This document shows positions 34,994 to 43,522 of a stretch of 64,000 bases of DNA, piece after piece. Source of the DNA: Microbacterium proteolyticum (GTDB lineage Bacteria; Actinomycetota; Actinomycetes; Actinomycetales; Microbacteriaceae); NCBI RefSeq assembly GCF_029639405.1, contig NZ_CP121274.1, positions 3,596,001 to 3,660,000 on the forward strand, given 5' to 3'. The stretch's first letter is position 1. Every line of letters begins with the position of its first letter. The translations under genes and the position numbers were made by a program. The notes beneath the pieces are model-generated. The model did not search any database. It saw nothing but the letters and a program-made list of their open reading frames with translations, and was not told the origin of the DNA.

Positions 34994-35677
34994 TCAGGCC
35001 TCGAAGCGGTAGCCGAGTCCGCGGACCGTCACGAGCATGGACGGCTCGCTGGGGCTCTGCTCGATGCGGGAGCGGATGCGCTTGATGTGCACGTCGAGCG
35101 TCTTGGTGTCGCCGAAGTAGTCGGTGCCCCAGACCCGGTCGATGAGCTGGCCGCGGGTCAGCACGCGACCGGCGTTGCGCATGAGCACCTCGAGAAGTTC
35201 GAACTCCTTCAACGGCATGCTGATCTCGGCCCCGTCGACCGAGACGGTGTGCCGGTCGATGTCGAGCGTCACGCGTCCGCCGCTGAGGATGCGTTCGTCG
35301 AGGTCCGACTCCTCCGGGTTGCGGCGGCGCAGGACGGCCCGCATGCGGGCGAGGAGCTCGCGTGTGGAGTAGGGCTTGGTGACGTAGTCGTCGGCGCCGA
35401 GCTCGAGCCCCACCACGATGTCGACCTCGGAGTCCTTGGCCGTCAACATGATGATCGGCACGTGCGAGGTCAGCCGGAGCTGGCGGCACACCTCGGTCCC
35501 CGGCATCCCGGGGAGCATGAGGTCCAGCAGCAGGATGTCGGCGCCCCGCTCGCGGAAGGCGGCGAGAGCGAGCGCGCCGTCCTCGGCGATCTCGACCTCG
35601 TACCCCTCCCGTCGCAGCAGGTAGGCGAGCGGGTCGGCGAGATCGGGCTCGTCCTCGACGATCAGAACACGGGTCAT
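34994..35677 (-). CDS. regX3: OmpR/PhoB-family response regulator (RegX3-like)
   Basis: A 227-residue regulator. The receiver domain has the acidic pair in VEDEPD, the phospho-acceptor Asp52 in LLLDLMLPG, the conserved Thr/Ser in MLTAKDS and Lys in TKPYSTREL. The winged helix follows with [23 protein letters not shown] and [14 protein letters not shown]. The gene overlaps the sensor kinase by ATGA and sits beside phoU and gpmA, the order of the SenX3-RegX3 locus of mycobacteria. It probably controls phosphate-starvation genes, including pstS at 52.6 kb. Confidence 0.88.
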   Translation of the reverse strand: MTRVLIVEDEPDLADPLAYLLRREGYEVEIAEDGALALAAFRERGADILLLDLMLPGMPGTEVCRQLRLTSHVPIIMLTAKDSEVDIVVGLELGADDYVTKPYSTRELLARMRAVLRRRNPEESDLDERILSGGRVTLDIDRHTVSVDGAEISMPLKEFELLEVLMRNAGRVLTRGQLIDRVWGTDYFGDTKTLDVHIKRIRSRIEQSPSEPSMLVTVRGLGYRFEA

Positions 35678-36891
35678 GCGGTGTCTCCCTTCACGGGTGC
35701 GGGGCGGGCGGCGGAGCCGGACTTGCGGCCCTTGCGGCGCGCCTTCGGACGAACCAGATCGAGGTCGGGTGCCTCGGTCCGGGGCAGGCGGATGGTGAAT
35801 GTCGAGCCGCGCTCGGGTCGCGACCAGAGTCGGACCTCGCCGCCGTGCCGCTGCACGGCGTGCTTGACGATCGACAGGCCGAGACCCGTGCCGCCGGTCC
35901 GACGGGAGCGGGCCTGGTCGGCGCGGTAGAAGCGCTCGAAGACGCGGTGCTGGTCGCTCTCGGGGATGCCGATCCCCCGGTCGGTCACGGCGATCTCCAC
36001 GACGTCCTCGTCGAGCTTGACCCCCACCCCGACCTTCGAGCCCTGGGGAGAGTAGGCGATCGCGTTGGCGATGAGATTGCCGACGGCCTCGGTGAGGATC
36101 TGCGGTTCGCCCCGTACCCACAGCCCCTTGACGCCGCCGCGCACGACGGTCACCTGGGCCGAGTCGGCCTGGATCGTGTGCGACTCGATGGCCGCGGTCA
36201 CGACCTCGTCGATCGAGACGTCGCGCACGTCGCGGAGCTCGTCGGAGGCCTGCAGACGGGAGAGGCTCAGGATGCGGTTGGTCAGGGCGGAGAGGCGCTG
36301 GATCTCGGCCTGCATGCGGCCGGAGAAGTACCGCACCTGCGCGGGGTCGTCGGCGGCGGATTCGATCGCCTCGGCCAGGAGGCTCACCGCACCGACCGGC
36401 GTCTTCAGCTCGTGGCTGGTGTTGGCGACGAAGTCACGCCGCATCTCCTCCACGCGCTCGCGCTCGGTGATGTCGCGCAGCACCAGCAGGACCAGGCGCG
36501 GCGAGACGGGGGCGGCGCGCACGGCGACGAGGCGCGGCTCGGCGGGAGCGGCACCGCGACGCAGGCGCAGCTTCTCGCTGACCGGGGCGCCGTTCTCGCG
36601 CGCGGTGCGGGCGACGCGCCGCAGATCGTCGTCGGCGATGGCGCTGCCGGCATCCAGTCCGAAGACCTCGGCAGCGGGAGACAGAGCGAGCACGGTGGCG
36701 GACGTGTCGCACACCACCGCGGGGTCGTCCAGGGCGCCGAGCATGGACTCCACGCCCTCGGGGAGTTCCGACGACCCCTGGGCGAGTGCCCGGTCCCGGG
36801 CGCGCTGCGCGACGACGATGAGGCTCACGACGGAGCTCCCGACGATGATTCCCACGAGGAGCGCGAGCAGCGAGAGCTGCGTCTGATCCAT
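35674..36891 (-). CDS. senX3: Membrane sensor histidine kinase (SenX3/PhoR-like)
   Basis: A 405-residue kinase with a single N-terminal membrane helix (about 5-28), a PAS-like region (about 45-140), the HisKA domain with His160 in FVANTSHELKTPVG, and the ATPase domain with N-box NLIANAIAYSP, G1 DRGIGIPES, F-box VFERFYRAD and G2 GGTGLGLSIVKHAV. A basic tail closes the protein. The PAS domain and lack of an extracellular loop are typical of SenX3/PhoR that read Pst-PhoU activity rather than phosphate directly. The ATG is leaderless, six bases after TACGCT (36903-36898). It is divergent from phoU. Confidence 0.9.
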   Translation of the reverse strand: MDQTQLSLLALLVGIIVGSSVVSLIVVAQRARDRALAQGSSELPEGVESMLGALDDPAVVCDTSATVLALSPAAEVFGLDAGSAIADDDLRRVARTARENGAPVSEKLRLRRGAAPAEPRLVAVRAAPVSPRLVLLVLRDITERERVEEMRRDFVANTSHELKTPVGAVSLLAEAIESAADDPAQVRYFSGRMQAEIQRLSALTNRILSLSRLQASDELRDVRDVSIDEVVTAAIESHTIQADSAQVTVVRGGVKGLWVRGEPQILTEAVGNLIANAIAYSPQGSKVGVGVKLDEDVVEIAVTDRGIGIPESDQHRVFERFYRADQARSRRTGGTGLGLSIVKHAVQRHGGEVRLWSRPERGSTFTIRLPRTEAPDLDLVRPKARRKGRKSGSAARPAPVKGDTA

Positions 36892-36897
36892 GGCTCC

Positions 36898-36903
36898 AGC
36901 GTA
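36898..36903 (-). promoter_or_regulatory. -10 element of a leaderless promoter for the sensor kinase
   Basis: TACGCT on the minus strand, six bases before the ATG at 36891. Confidence 0.55.
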
Positions 36904-36974
36904 GAGCCGCCCATCGGACGTCACCGGACGTTCAGACAGGGGCGACCGTGCCGAGCAGTTACTATTCACTGTCA

Positions 36975-36992
36975 CAGCACCACTCGTTAACC
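36975..36992 (+). promoter_or_regulatory. Weak PHO-box-like repeat upstream of phoU
   Basis: GTTAACC-TTCG (36986-36996) matches 9 of 11 bases of the PHO-box unit found before pstS; the preceding unit CAGCACC is poorer. It lies in the 171-bp senX3/phoU divergent region. Confidence 0.35.
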
Positions 36993-37062
36993 TTCGCTCG
37001 GAAGAATCCCGGAGGGTCGCGGGACGTATGTGTGCCGTGCCGCCGACGAGGAAGGTATCGCG

Positions 37063-37737
37063 ATGCGCGAAGTGTTCCACCAGTCCCTCGAGGACGTCCA
37101 GGGCCGACTGGTCGAGATCGCCGAGCTGGTTGCCGTCGCCATCGACCGCGCGACCCGCGCGTTCGGGTCGAGCGATGTCTCCCTCGCCGAAGAGGTCATC
37201 GAGGCCGACGCCATCATCGATGAGAAGGCCGTCGCCCTCGACGAGCTCGCGATCGAGATCCTCGCCCGCCAGCAGCCGGTCGCGCGCGACCTGCGCATCG
37301 TCGTCACGGCGCTGCGCGTGAGCGCGTCGCTCGAGCGCATGGGCGACATGGCCGAGCACATCGCGCAGCTCGCGCGCTCGCGCTTCCCCGAGCGCGCCAT
37401 CCCTAAGGGGCTCAAGAGCACCTTCACCCGCATGGGCGAGCTCGACGTCCAGGTCGCACGGAGCCTCGCCGAGCTGCTCCGCACGCAGGACCTCCGGATC
37501 GCCGAGGAGATCCGCGACGTCGACGACGACATCGACGAGCTGCACGTCAGCGTCTTCGAGAAGGTCCTCGGCGACTCGTGGAAGGGCGAGGCCACGGCCA
37601 CCGTCGACGCGACCCTCGCCAGCCGCTACCACGAGCGCTTCGCCGACCACGCCGTCTCGGTGGCCAAGAAGGTCGTCTACCTCGCTACCGGCGACTGGGC
37701 CGGCGCCGACGAGGTCACCCCGACCCCGGTCGTCTGA
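37063..37737 (+). CDS. phoU: Phosphate-signalling regulator PhoU
   Basis: A 224-residue all-helical protein of two PhoU repeats. Each has the acidic metal-binding pattern (repeat 1: VIEADAIIDEKAVALDELAIEIL; repeat 2: IRDVDDDIDELHVSVFE) and the arginine/aspartate helix DLRIVVTALRVSASLERMGDMAEHIA. PhoU links the Pst importer to the sensor kinase and limits phosphate uptake. ATG at 37063 follows GAGGAAGG; an in-frame start 11 codons earlier has no ribosome-binding site. It is divergent from the sensor kinase and converges with gpmA. Confidence 0.94.
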   Translation: MREVFHQSLEDVQGRLVEIAELVAVAIDRATRAFGSSDVSLAEEVIEADAIIDEKAVALDELAIEILARQQPVARDLRIVVTALRVSASLERMGDMAEHIAQLARSRFPERAIPKGLKSTFTRMGELDVQVARSLAELLRTQDLRIAEEIRDVDDDIDELHVSVFEKVLGDSWKGEATATVDATLASRYHERFADHAVSVAKKVVYLATGDWAGADEVTPTPVV

Positions 37738-37750
37738 CCCCGCGAACGTC

Positions 37751-37785
37751 GAAGGGGGTGGATGCCAGTGGCATCCACCCCCTTC
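37751..37785. terminator. Bidirectional terminator between phoU and gpmA
   Basis: Perfect 16-bp inverted repeat GAAGGGGGTGGATGCC (37751-37766) with 37770-37785 and a 3-nt loop, between two convergent stops. Confidence 0.85.
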
Positions 37786-37800
37786 TCGTTGCGGGGCGGG

Positions 37801-38547
37801 TTACTTCTTGTTGCCCTGCGCGGCGACGGCGGCGGCACCGGCCGCGGCGGCCTCGGGGTCGAGGTACTCGCCCGGACCGAGCGGCTTCAGGTCGTCGTCG
37901 AGCTGGTAGACGAGCGGGATGCCGGTGGGGATGTTCAGCTCGGCGATGTCGGCGTCGCTGATGCCCTCGAGGTGCTTGACGAGGCCGCGCAGCGAGTTGC
38001 CGTGCGCGGTGACGAGGACCGTCTTGCCCGCCTGCAGGTCGGGGACGATGTCGCTGTGCCAGTACGGCAGCATGCGGTCGATGACGATCTTCAGCGACTC
38101 GGTGTCGGGCACCTCGCCGTCGATGCCGACGTAGCGGGGGTCGCCGACCTGGCTGTACTGGTCGTCCGCGGGGAGGGGCGGCGGCGGAACGTCGAAGGAG
38201 CGGCGCCAGAGCATGAACTGCTCGTTGCCGAACTCCTCGAGCGTCTGCGCCTTGTCCTTGCCCTGCAGGGCACCGTAGTGGCGCTCGTTGAGGCGCCACG
38301 AGCGCTTGACGGGGATCCAGAGGCGGTCGGCCGCGTCGAGGGCGATGTTGGCCGTCTGGATCGCGCGGCTGAGCACCGAGGTGTGCAGGACGTCGGGCAG
38401 CACGCCCGACTCCTTCAGGAGCTCGCCGCCGCGCTGGGCCTCGGCCTTCCCCTGATCGGTCAGCCGGACGTCGACCCAGCCGGTGAACTGGTTGGTCTTG
38501 TTCCACTCGCTCTGCCCGTGGCGGAGGAGGATCAGCGTGTGAGGCAT
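37801..38547 (-). CDS. gpmA: 2,3-bisphosphoglycerate-dependent phosphoglycerate mutase
   Basis: A 248-residue glycolytic enzyme. The phospho-histidine is in [10 protein letters not shown] (His10); the second catalytic His is in [29 protein letters not shown] and the cofactor-specific insert ([13 protein letters not shown]) identify the dPGM type rather than a generic histidine phosphatase. An Ala-rich C-terminal tail follows. The start is leaderless or nearly so: TAGCAT (38559-38554), then GGAGAC, then ATG. Linkage with phoU and SenX3-RegX3 is conserved in actinobacteria. Confidence 0.94.
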   Translation of the reverse strand: MPHTLILLRHGQSEWNKTNQFTGWVDVRLTDQGKAEAQRGGELLKESGVLPDVLHTSVLSRAIQTANIALDAADRLWIPVKRSWRLNERHYGALQGKDKAQTLEEFGNEQFMLWRRSFDVPPPPLPADDQYSQVGDPRYVGIDGEVPDTESLKIVIDRMLPYWHSDIVPDLQAGKTVLVTAHGNSLRGLVKHLEGISDADIAELNIPTGIPLVYQLDDDLKPLGPGEYLDPEAAAAGAAAVAAQGNKK

Positions 38548-38553
38548 GTCTCC

Positions 38554-38559
38554 ATGCTA
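38554..38559 (-). promoter_or_regulatory. -10 element of a leaderless promoter for gpmA
   Basis: TAGCAT on the minus strand, six bases before the ATG; the six bases read GGAGAC and could double as a weak ribosome-binding site. Confidence 0.55.
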
Positions 38560-38606
38560 GCGACGCCGACGGCTCTCCTCCGGGTCGCGCCTGGCATCAT
38601 GTCGGA

Positions 38607-39395
38607 GTGACTCCCTCCCCCGTCGGCCGCCCCACGCGCGGGACGACCGGGGTCAACCGCCTCCGACGGGTCGACCGGTGGATCGCGCGGCATCCGGTGC
38701 TCCGGCGCGCGGACGACCCCTTCGTCATCGACCTCGGATTCGGGGCGAGCGCGGCGACACCGCTCGAGCTGCACGCGCGGGTGGCGCGGGTGCGGCCGGA
38801 TGCCACGGTCCTCGGTCTCGAGATCGATCCGGAACGCGTCGCCCGGGCCCGGGCGCAGGCCGAAGGGATCGACGGGGTGAGCTTCGCCCTCGGCGGCTTC
38901 GAGGTGCCGACGCCGGGCGGGCGGCGGCCGGCGATCATCCGGGCGATGAACGTGCTGCGGCAGTACGACGAGGCGGACGTCGCCGACGCGTGGGCACGGA
39001 TGTGCGCGCGGCTCGCACCCGGCGGCATCCTCGTCGAGGGGACGTGCGACGAGATCGGCCGCGTCGTGACCTGGGTGGAGGTCGGCGCGGATGCCGTGCC
39101 CCGGTCGCTCACCGTCTCGCTGCGGCTCGCGGAGCTCGACGACCCGGCCATCCTCGCCGAGCGACTGCCGAAGGCGCTGATCCACCGGAACGTCCCGGGT
39201 GAGCGCGTACACGACTACGTCGCCGCGCTGCAGCGCGAGTGGAGCCGCGCCGCAGCCGTCGCGCCGTTCGGGCCCGTGCACCGGTGGCGGACCGCGATCG
39301 AGGCGCTGGCCGCGGACGGGTGGCCGGTGCGCGGAAGGTCGCGCTGGCGGCTCGGCGAGGTCGGCGTCGACTGGAGTGCCGTCGCTCCGGCCTGA
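38607..39395 (+). CDS. Class I SAM-dependent methyltransferase-like protein
   Basis: A 262-residue protein. The SAM-binding motif I is VIDLGFGASAATPLEL, motif II is VLGLEIDPERVARARA, and a motif IV-like segment is IIRAMNVLRQYDE; motif V is CARLAPGGILVEGTCDE. The residues typical of rRNA or DNA methylases (NPPY-like) are absent, so the substrate may be a small molecule or the protein may have lost activity. GTG at 38607 lies six bases after CATCAT (38595-38600) with no ribosome-binding site, consistent with a leaderless transcript. It stands alone between divergent gpmA and the convergent FUSC gene. Confidence 0.75.
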   Translation: MTPSPVGRPTRGTTGVNRLRRVDRWIARHPVLRRADDPFVIDLGFGASAATPLELHARVARVRPDATVLGLEIDPERVARARAQAEGIDGVSFALGGFEVPTPGGRRPAIIRAMNVLRQYDEADVADAWARMCARLAPGGILVEGTCDEIGRVVTWVEVGADAVPRSLTVSLRLAELDDPAILAERLPKALIHRNVPGERVHDYVAALQREWSRAAAVAPFGPVHRWRTAIEALAADGWPVRGRSRWRLGEVGVDWSAVAPA

Positions 39396-39396
39396 G

Positions 39397-40506
39397 TCAG
39401 ACGCGCGGGAGCAGGGTTTGCGCCTCGGCGAACGGCATCCCGGTCGCCACGAGCAGATCGACCGTCAGCGGGCGCATGGCCGCGACGAGGTTGAGCTCGC
39501 CGATGTTCCCGTCGGGGAGGATCTGCGCCGGGTCGAGCCGCACGGCGAGAGCGGCGAGGGTCGCGCGGGCCGCGGGTTCGGCGGCGACGTCGTCGAGGGC
39601 GTCGCGCACGAGACCCGCTCCGCGTTCGATCTCGGCCAGCAGATCGGCCGGGACGGCCCGCGGCTGCCCGTCGGCGCAGAGGTAGGCGGCGCGCCGGGCG
39701 ACCACCCGGAGATTGCGGGTGGCGAGGTCCATCGCGGCGCGGACGCGCGCGTGGCGCTCCAACTCGGTGCGCTGACGGCGCAGGAACGGTGAGATGCGCG
39801 CGACCTCCTGACCCGATTCGAGGGAGCCGCTCCAGGCGTCGACGTAGGTCTGCAGCGCCCGCGCGCGTTCGAGTCCCCGCTCGGCCCGGGCGCGGTCGCC
39901 CCGGCGCAGCGCGCGCACGATCGTCGCGGTCGCGACGTCGAAGGCGTCGAAGAGCTCGTCGGCATCCCGGAGCTCGGTGCGCCGGAGCGTTCGCGGGATG
40001 AGCGCTGTGACCAGCAGAGCGGCGGCTCCCCCGATCGCGCCGTCGAGGAGCCGGACGAAGGGCGCTCCGGTCACCAGGACGAGGGCGATGAGCGACTGCA
40101 CGACGGCGGCCAGCGCGAACCCCGGCTGCGGCGAGAGGAATCGGGCCACGACGAGCGTGACGAACATCGCGAGCGCGATCTGCCACCATCCCGCTCCCGC
40201 GACCAGCAGGACGACTTCGGCCAGGAGGATGCCGACGAGCATGCCCGCGACCGTCTCGGCGACCCGCCACGGGCGGGCGTCCCGGACCAGCCCCAGGCTC
40301 GACACCGTCACGGTCGCGGCGAGCAGCGGCACGGGGTGGCCGAGGACGAAGTGCGCGAACGCGAAGGCCGCGGTCGCGGCCACCACGATCTGCACGATCG
40401 CCGGCAGCGACTCGCGCACGCGCCCCCACCGGCGCCGCAGCGTCGTGCGCACGCGCGAGCGCGGAACGACGACGCCGAGCGTCGTCGAGGACTCTTCGCC
40501 GGTCAT
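39397..40506 (-). CDS. FUSC-family membrane protein (aromatic-acid exporter-like)
   Basis: A 369-residue protein. The N-terminal half has about five membrane helices (VQIVVAATAAFAFAHFVLG, then AATVTVSSLGLVRDARPWRVAETVAGMLVGIL), with the FUSC signature around R..ETV.G...G. The C-terminal half is a long soluble helical region. FUSC proteins resemble p-hydroxybenzoate/fusaric-acid efflux pumps; substrate is unknown. The start overlaps the ygfZ stop by ATGA, so it is the last gene of a nitrobindin-ygfZ-FUSC unit. Confidence 0.8.
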   Translation of the reverse strand: MTGEESSTTLGVVVPRSRVRTTLRRRWGRVRESLPAIVQIVVAATAAFAFAHFVLGHPVPLLAATVTVSSLGLVRDARPWRVAETVAGMLVGILLAEVVLLVAGAGWWQIALAMFVTLVVARFLSPQPGFALAAVVQSLIALVLVTGAPFVRLLDGAIGGAAALLVTALIPRTLRRTELRDADELFDAFDVATATIVRALRRGDRARAERGLERARALQTYVDAWSGSLESGQEVARISPFLRRQRTELERHARVRAAMDLATRNLRVVARRAAYLCADGQPRAVPADLLAEIERGAGLVRDALDDVAAEPAARATLAALAVRLDPAQILPDGNIGELNLVAAMRPLTVDLLVATGMPFAEAQTLLPRV

Positions 40507-41606
40507 TCCGCGGCGCGGCGGCGCCCCAGGCGCGGCAGCCGGGGAACCCCCGCGGTCGCACCCGCATCGGAGGGGACGACCGTCTCGACCGCCGCGGCGA
40601 TCGGACCGTCCGCCGTGTCGACGACGTAGGCGACGTCGGCCGGGGCCGTGCGCTTGACGAGGGCGAGGGCGATGGGCCCCTCCTCGAAGTGCACCGCGAC
40701 CGAGGTCACGGCACCGATGGCGGCGTCGCCGACGCGCACGACGTCTCCGCGCGCGGGCAGCACGCTGTCGCTCCCGTCGAGCTGCAGCGCGACCACGCGA
40801 CGGGGCGGGTGGCCGAGGTTGTGCACCTTCGCCACCGTCTCCTGCCCGCGGTAGCACCCCTTCGACAGGTGCACGGCGGTGCGGAGCCAATCCATCTCGT
40901 GCGGCAGCAGACGCTCGTCGGCGTCGACCGAGACGCGCGGACGCCACGCGGCGACGCGCAGCGCCTCCACCGCCTCGCGCCCCGCCAGGGCCACCTCGCC
41001 GGCCACGGCCGCGGTGACGATGCGGTCGAACTCCGCGGCATCCACCACCGCCTCGGCCCAGTCGCGGTCGGCGCCGGGGTGGTCCTCGACGCGCGCGTAC
41101 GCCCAGCCGCCGGGAGAGACCTCGGGCCACGGGTCGACCCACACGACCGGGACGCCGGCGGGAGCGACCGCGCCGAGCGCGGCGACCGCGGCGCGGGTGC
41201 CCCCGACGACCGACAGCTCGTCGGAGCGGTCCTTCACCTCGACGCGCAGGCGGAACCGCATGCGGGAGAGCCAGGTCGCGAGCGGTTCGGCGTCGACGGC
41301 ATCCACGAGGAGCCATGCGGTCTCGCCGTCGTCGATCACCGCGGCGGCGTGCTCGACGCGCCCGTTCGGGTCGAGGATGAGCATCTCGGTCGACACGCCC
41401 GCGGGCAGGTGGGTGAGCGCCTGGGACGAGAGCGAATCGAGCCAGCTCAGCCGGTCGGGGCCGGACACCGAGAGCACACGGCGGTCGCCCAGCGGAGCCA
41501 GGGCGGCACCGGAGGCGAGACGGCGCTGCTCCGCGAGGGGCGAGCCGACGTGGCGCAGACCGCCGTCGTCGACGACGGCACCGGGGACCTCGGACAGCTC
41601 GGCCAT
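40503..41606 (-). CDS. ygfZ: Folate-binding YgfZ-like protein (Fe-S cluster assembly/repair)
   Basis: A 367-residue protein of the GcvT-like fold with the diagnostic motif KGCYRGQE (in HLSKGCYRGQETVAKVHNLGHPPRRV). The N-terminal half resembles the folate-binding domain (LSVSGPDRLSWLDSLSSQAL). YgfZ uses tetrahydrofolate to maintain Fe-S enzymes. The start overlaps the upstream nitrobindin-like stop (TGATG) and its stop overlaps the FUSC start. The pairing with the FABP/nitrobindin gene is widespread in actinobacteria and suggests a shared redox-stress role. Confidence 0.88.
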   Translation of the reverse strand: MAELSEVPGAVVDDGGLRHVGSPLAEQRRLASGAALAPLGDRRVLSVSGPDRLSWLDSLSSQALTHLPAGVSTEMLILDPNGRVEHAAAVIDDGETAWLLVDAVDAEPLATWLSRMRFRLRVEVKDRSDELSVVGGTRAAVAALGAVAPAGVPVVWVDPWPEVSPGGWAYARVEDHPGADRDWAEAVVDAAEFDRIVTAAVAGEVALAGREAVEALRVAAWRPRVSVDADERLLPHEMDWLRTAVHLSKGCYRGQETVAKVHNLGHPPRRVVALQLDGSDSVLPARGDVVRVGDAAIGAVTSVAVHFEEGPIALALVKRTAPADVAYVVDTADGPIAAAVETVVPSDAGATAGVPRLPRLGRRRAAE

Positions 41607-42205
41607 CACTCGGCCCGCGCCAGACGGGCCGACGCGTGCGAGGCGAGCTCGCGCCCGAAGGCCGAGACGTCCCACGCCCAGAGCAGGTGGTCGTCGACGA
41701 GTCCGTACAGACGCGTGGCGGAGGTGTAAGTCTTGGCTCCGGCGGTGCGGACGACCGCATCGCTGGCCAGATCGATGCGCGGACCCCGTACCTGCCCCAG
41801 ATAGAGCTCGAGGATGCCGTCGGAGTGCGCGAGGCTCACCTCGAGCGGGAAGCCGCCCTCGGGGGTGCGCAGCGTCTCGACGTCGTCGGCCGTCCGGCGC
41901 GGGGCGGTGTCGGTCGGCGGCAGGAGCGCGGGACCCGCGTCGGCGTCGGTCGCGGGGCGCGCGACGCGCCAGTAGCCGGTCTCGGCCACCAGCGGACGAC
42001 GGTGCTCACCGTCGAGAAGCCAGGCGTGCCCGGTGTAGTTCAGGAAGTCGCCGCCGTCATGGCTGAAGCTCACGCGGTGCGCGAACTCGCCCGCGAACGT
42101 GCGGCCGTCGGCCTCGTAGTCGATGACGCCGGTGCCCTCCCAGACGCCGATCAGCCACGAGAGCGGGACGAGGTCGGCGGGAAGGTCGGTCGGAATCTCG
42201 ATCAC
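41606..42205 (-). CDS. Nitrobindin-like FABP-family beta-barrel protein
   Basis: A 199-residue protein of the DUF1794/THAP4-type nitrobindin family. It begins with the lipocalin-like signature LSWLIGVWEGTGVIDY and retains a C-terminal ASHASARLARAE, where the proximal heme His lies in characterised homologues. The family binds ferric heme and nitric oxide and can isomerise peroxynitrite. GTG at 42205 is assumed because the core begins seven residues later; ribosome-binding sequence is weak. It is coupled to ygfZ. An internal insertion (TDADAGPALLPPTDTA) is not conserved in shorter homologues. Confidence 0.78.
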   Translation of the reverse strand: MIEIPTDLPADLVPLSWLIGVWEGTGVIDYEADGRTFAGEFAHRVSFSHDGGDFLNYTGHAWLLDGEHRRPLVAETGYWRVARPATDADAGPALLPPTDTAPRRTADDVETLRTPEGGFPLEVSLAHSDGILELYLGQVRGPRIDLASDAVVRTAGAKTYTSATRLYGLVDDHLLWAWDVSAFGRELASHASARLARAE

Positions 42206-42216
42206 GACGGCGCTCG

Positions 42217-42330
42217 TCAGCGCTGGCCGCGGTAGAGGTTCCAGATGACCGTGCCGGAGACGAAGGCGATCGCGAGCGAGGCGAGGCCGAGAAGTCCCAC
42301 GAAGAAGAGTTCGAGCGCGAGGAGGTCCAT
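42217..42330 (-). CDS. 37-residue single-helix membrane protein
   Basis: A small reading frame [20 protein letters not shown] followed by [17 protein letters not shown], that is, one membrane helix with a basic C-terminus. The ATG is six bases after TAGAGT (42342-42337), the leaderless arrangement used by many genes in this window, and its stop lies 12 bp before the nitrobindin-like start, so it may head that unit. No homologous function is recognised; an assembly or regulatory micro-protein is possible. Confidence 0.6.
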   Translation of the reverse strand: MDLLALELFFVGLLGLASLAIAFVSGTVIWNLYRGQR

Positions 42331-42336
42331 GGCCCA

Positions 42337-42342
42337 ACTCTA
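42337..42342 (-). promoter_or_regulatory. -10 element of a leaderless promoter for the 37-residue protein
   Basis: TAGAGT on the minus strand, six bases before the ATG at 42330. Confidence 0.5.
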
Positions 42343-42630
42343 CCGGGGAACGATGGATGCCAGTCCGAACCCGGCCGTGACGAGACCGAGCACGATCAGG
42401 GCGCCCAGGACGCTCGCGGCGACCCGCTGGATGAACGCCTGCGACCGGCCGTACCAGAGCTGCACGGCGAACGCCGCGATGACGCAGCCTCCGAGCGCGA
42501 CGGTGATCCACTGCGCACGCCACTCCGCGGGGACGAAGACCCCGATCGCCACGCCCGCCACGAGAGCCAGCACCCAGACCGCGACGACGCCGCCCAGGGT
42601 GCGGCGCGGCGCGAGGTCGGGAGTCGACAT
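42340..42630 (-). CDS. Small integral membrane protein, function unknown
   Basis: A 96-residue protein with three membrane helices ([63 protein letters not shown]). ATG at 42630 lies six bases after CATGAT (42642-42637), again suggesting a leaderless transcript; a longer frame starting at 42732 has an Arg-rich N-terminus with no membrane logic and is rejected. Its stop overlaps the -10 element of the next small gene. It is divergent from the GlnR-like gene. No family assigned. Confidence 0.7.
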   Translation of the reverse strand: MSTPDLAPRRTLGGVVAVWVLALVAGVAIGVFVPAEWRAQWITVALGGCVIAAFAVQLWYGRSQAFIQRVAASVLGALIVLGLVTAGFGLASIVPR

Positions 42631-42775
42631 GTCCCCATCATGTCGCACACCGCCCCGTTCGCGCGCGCAGGCGGCTCGGGACGCGTCGCGGGGCGCCCGG
42701 CGAGGGGGTGACGGCAGGACTGCGCGCCTCACCCTAAGATGGGCGGGTGCGGCAGGCCCGCACGGGGAGGTCCGT

Positions 42776-43468
42776 TTGGCTCAGCTGCTCGTTCTCAGCT
42801 CCGCCCCCGGCGGTGGCGCGGTTCTGCCTGCCCTCGAACTCCTGAGCCACCGCGTCCGGCAGATTCCCGCCGAACCCGCTCAGCTGGTCAACGCGCCCAG
42901 TGCCGACGTCGTCTTCGTCGACGCCCGCATCGATCTGGTCGGCGCGAAGTCGCTGTGCAAGATCCTGACCACGACCGGCATGGAAGCGCCGCTCGTGCTC
43001 GTGGTCACCGAGGGCGGTCTCACCGCCGTCTCGACGGACTGGGGAGTCGACGACGTCGTCCTCGTCGGCGCCGGGCCGGCCGAGATCGACGCCCGCATCC
43101 GCCTCGCGATGGGGCGTCGCAGCGCCGAGCAGGTCTCGTCGCGCATCTCGACCTCGGGGATCACGATCGACGAGTCGTCCTACTCGGCGAAGGTCCACGG
43201 GAAGCCCCTCGACCTGACGTACAAGGAGTTCCAGCTCCTGCACTTCTTCGCCACACACCCCTCCCGCGTCTTCACGCGGGAACAGCTGCTCAGCGAGGTA
43301 TGGGGCTACGACTACTTCGGCGGCACGCGAACGGTCGACGTGCACGTGCGACGGCTCCGCGCCAAGCTCGGCGACCTCGAGCAGCTCATCGGCACGGTGC
43401 GCAACGTCGGCTACCGCTTCAACGTCTACGAGGACGACCAGCCGCCCGTCCCGGCGCCGTCCGCCTGA
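42776..43468 (+). CDS. glnR: GlnR-type orphan response regulator (nitrogen control)
   Basis: A 230-residue OmpR-family regulator. The receiver-like domain starts [26 protein letters not shown] and keeps the central Asp ([10 protein letters not shown]) but lacks the acidic pocket of normal receivers, as in actinomycete GlnR, which works without a cognate kinase; [21 protein letters not shown] is a close family match. The winged helix is [26 protein letters not shown] with [14 protein letters not shown]. It probably controls nitrogen assimilation and sometimes phosphate or carbon uptake. TTG at 42776 is chosen because GGGGAGG is five bases upstream. A TAAGAT -10 element lies at 42735-42740. Confidence 0.85.
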   Translation: MAQLLVLSSAPGGGAVLPALELLSHRVRQIPAEPAQLVNAPSADVVFVDARIDLVGAKSLCKILTTTGMEAPLVLVVTEGGLTAVSTDWGVDDVVLVGAGPAEIDARIRLAMGRRSAEQVSSRISTSGITIDESSYSAKVHGKPLDLTYKEFQLLHFFATHPSRVFTREQLLSEVWGYDYFGGTRTVDVHVRRLRAKLGDLEQLIGTVRNVGYRFNVYEDDQPPVPAPSA

Positions 43469-43522
43469 GCCTGCAGCGCAACCGTTCACGCGCACGTCAT
43501 CGACCCCTGCAATGATGTGGGA

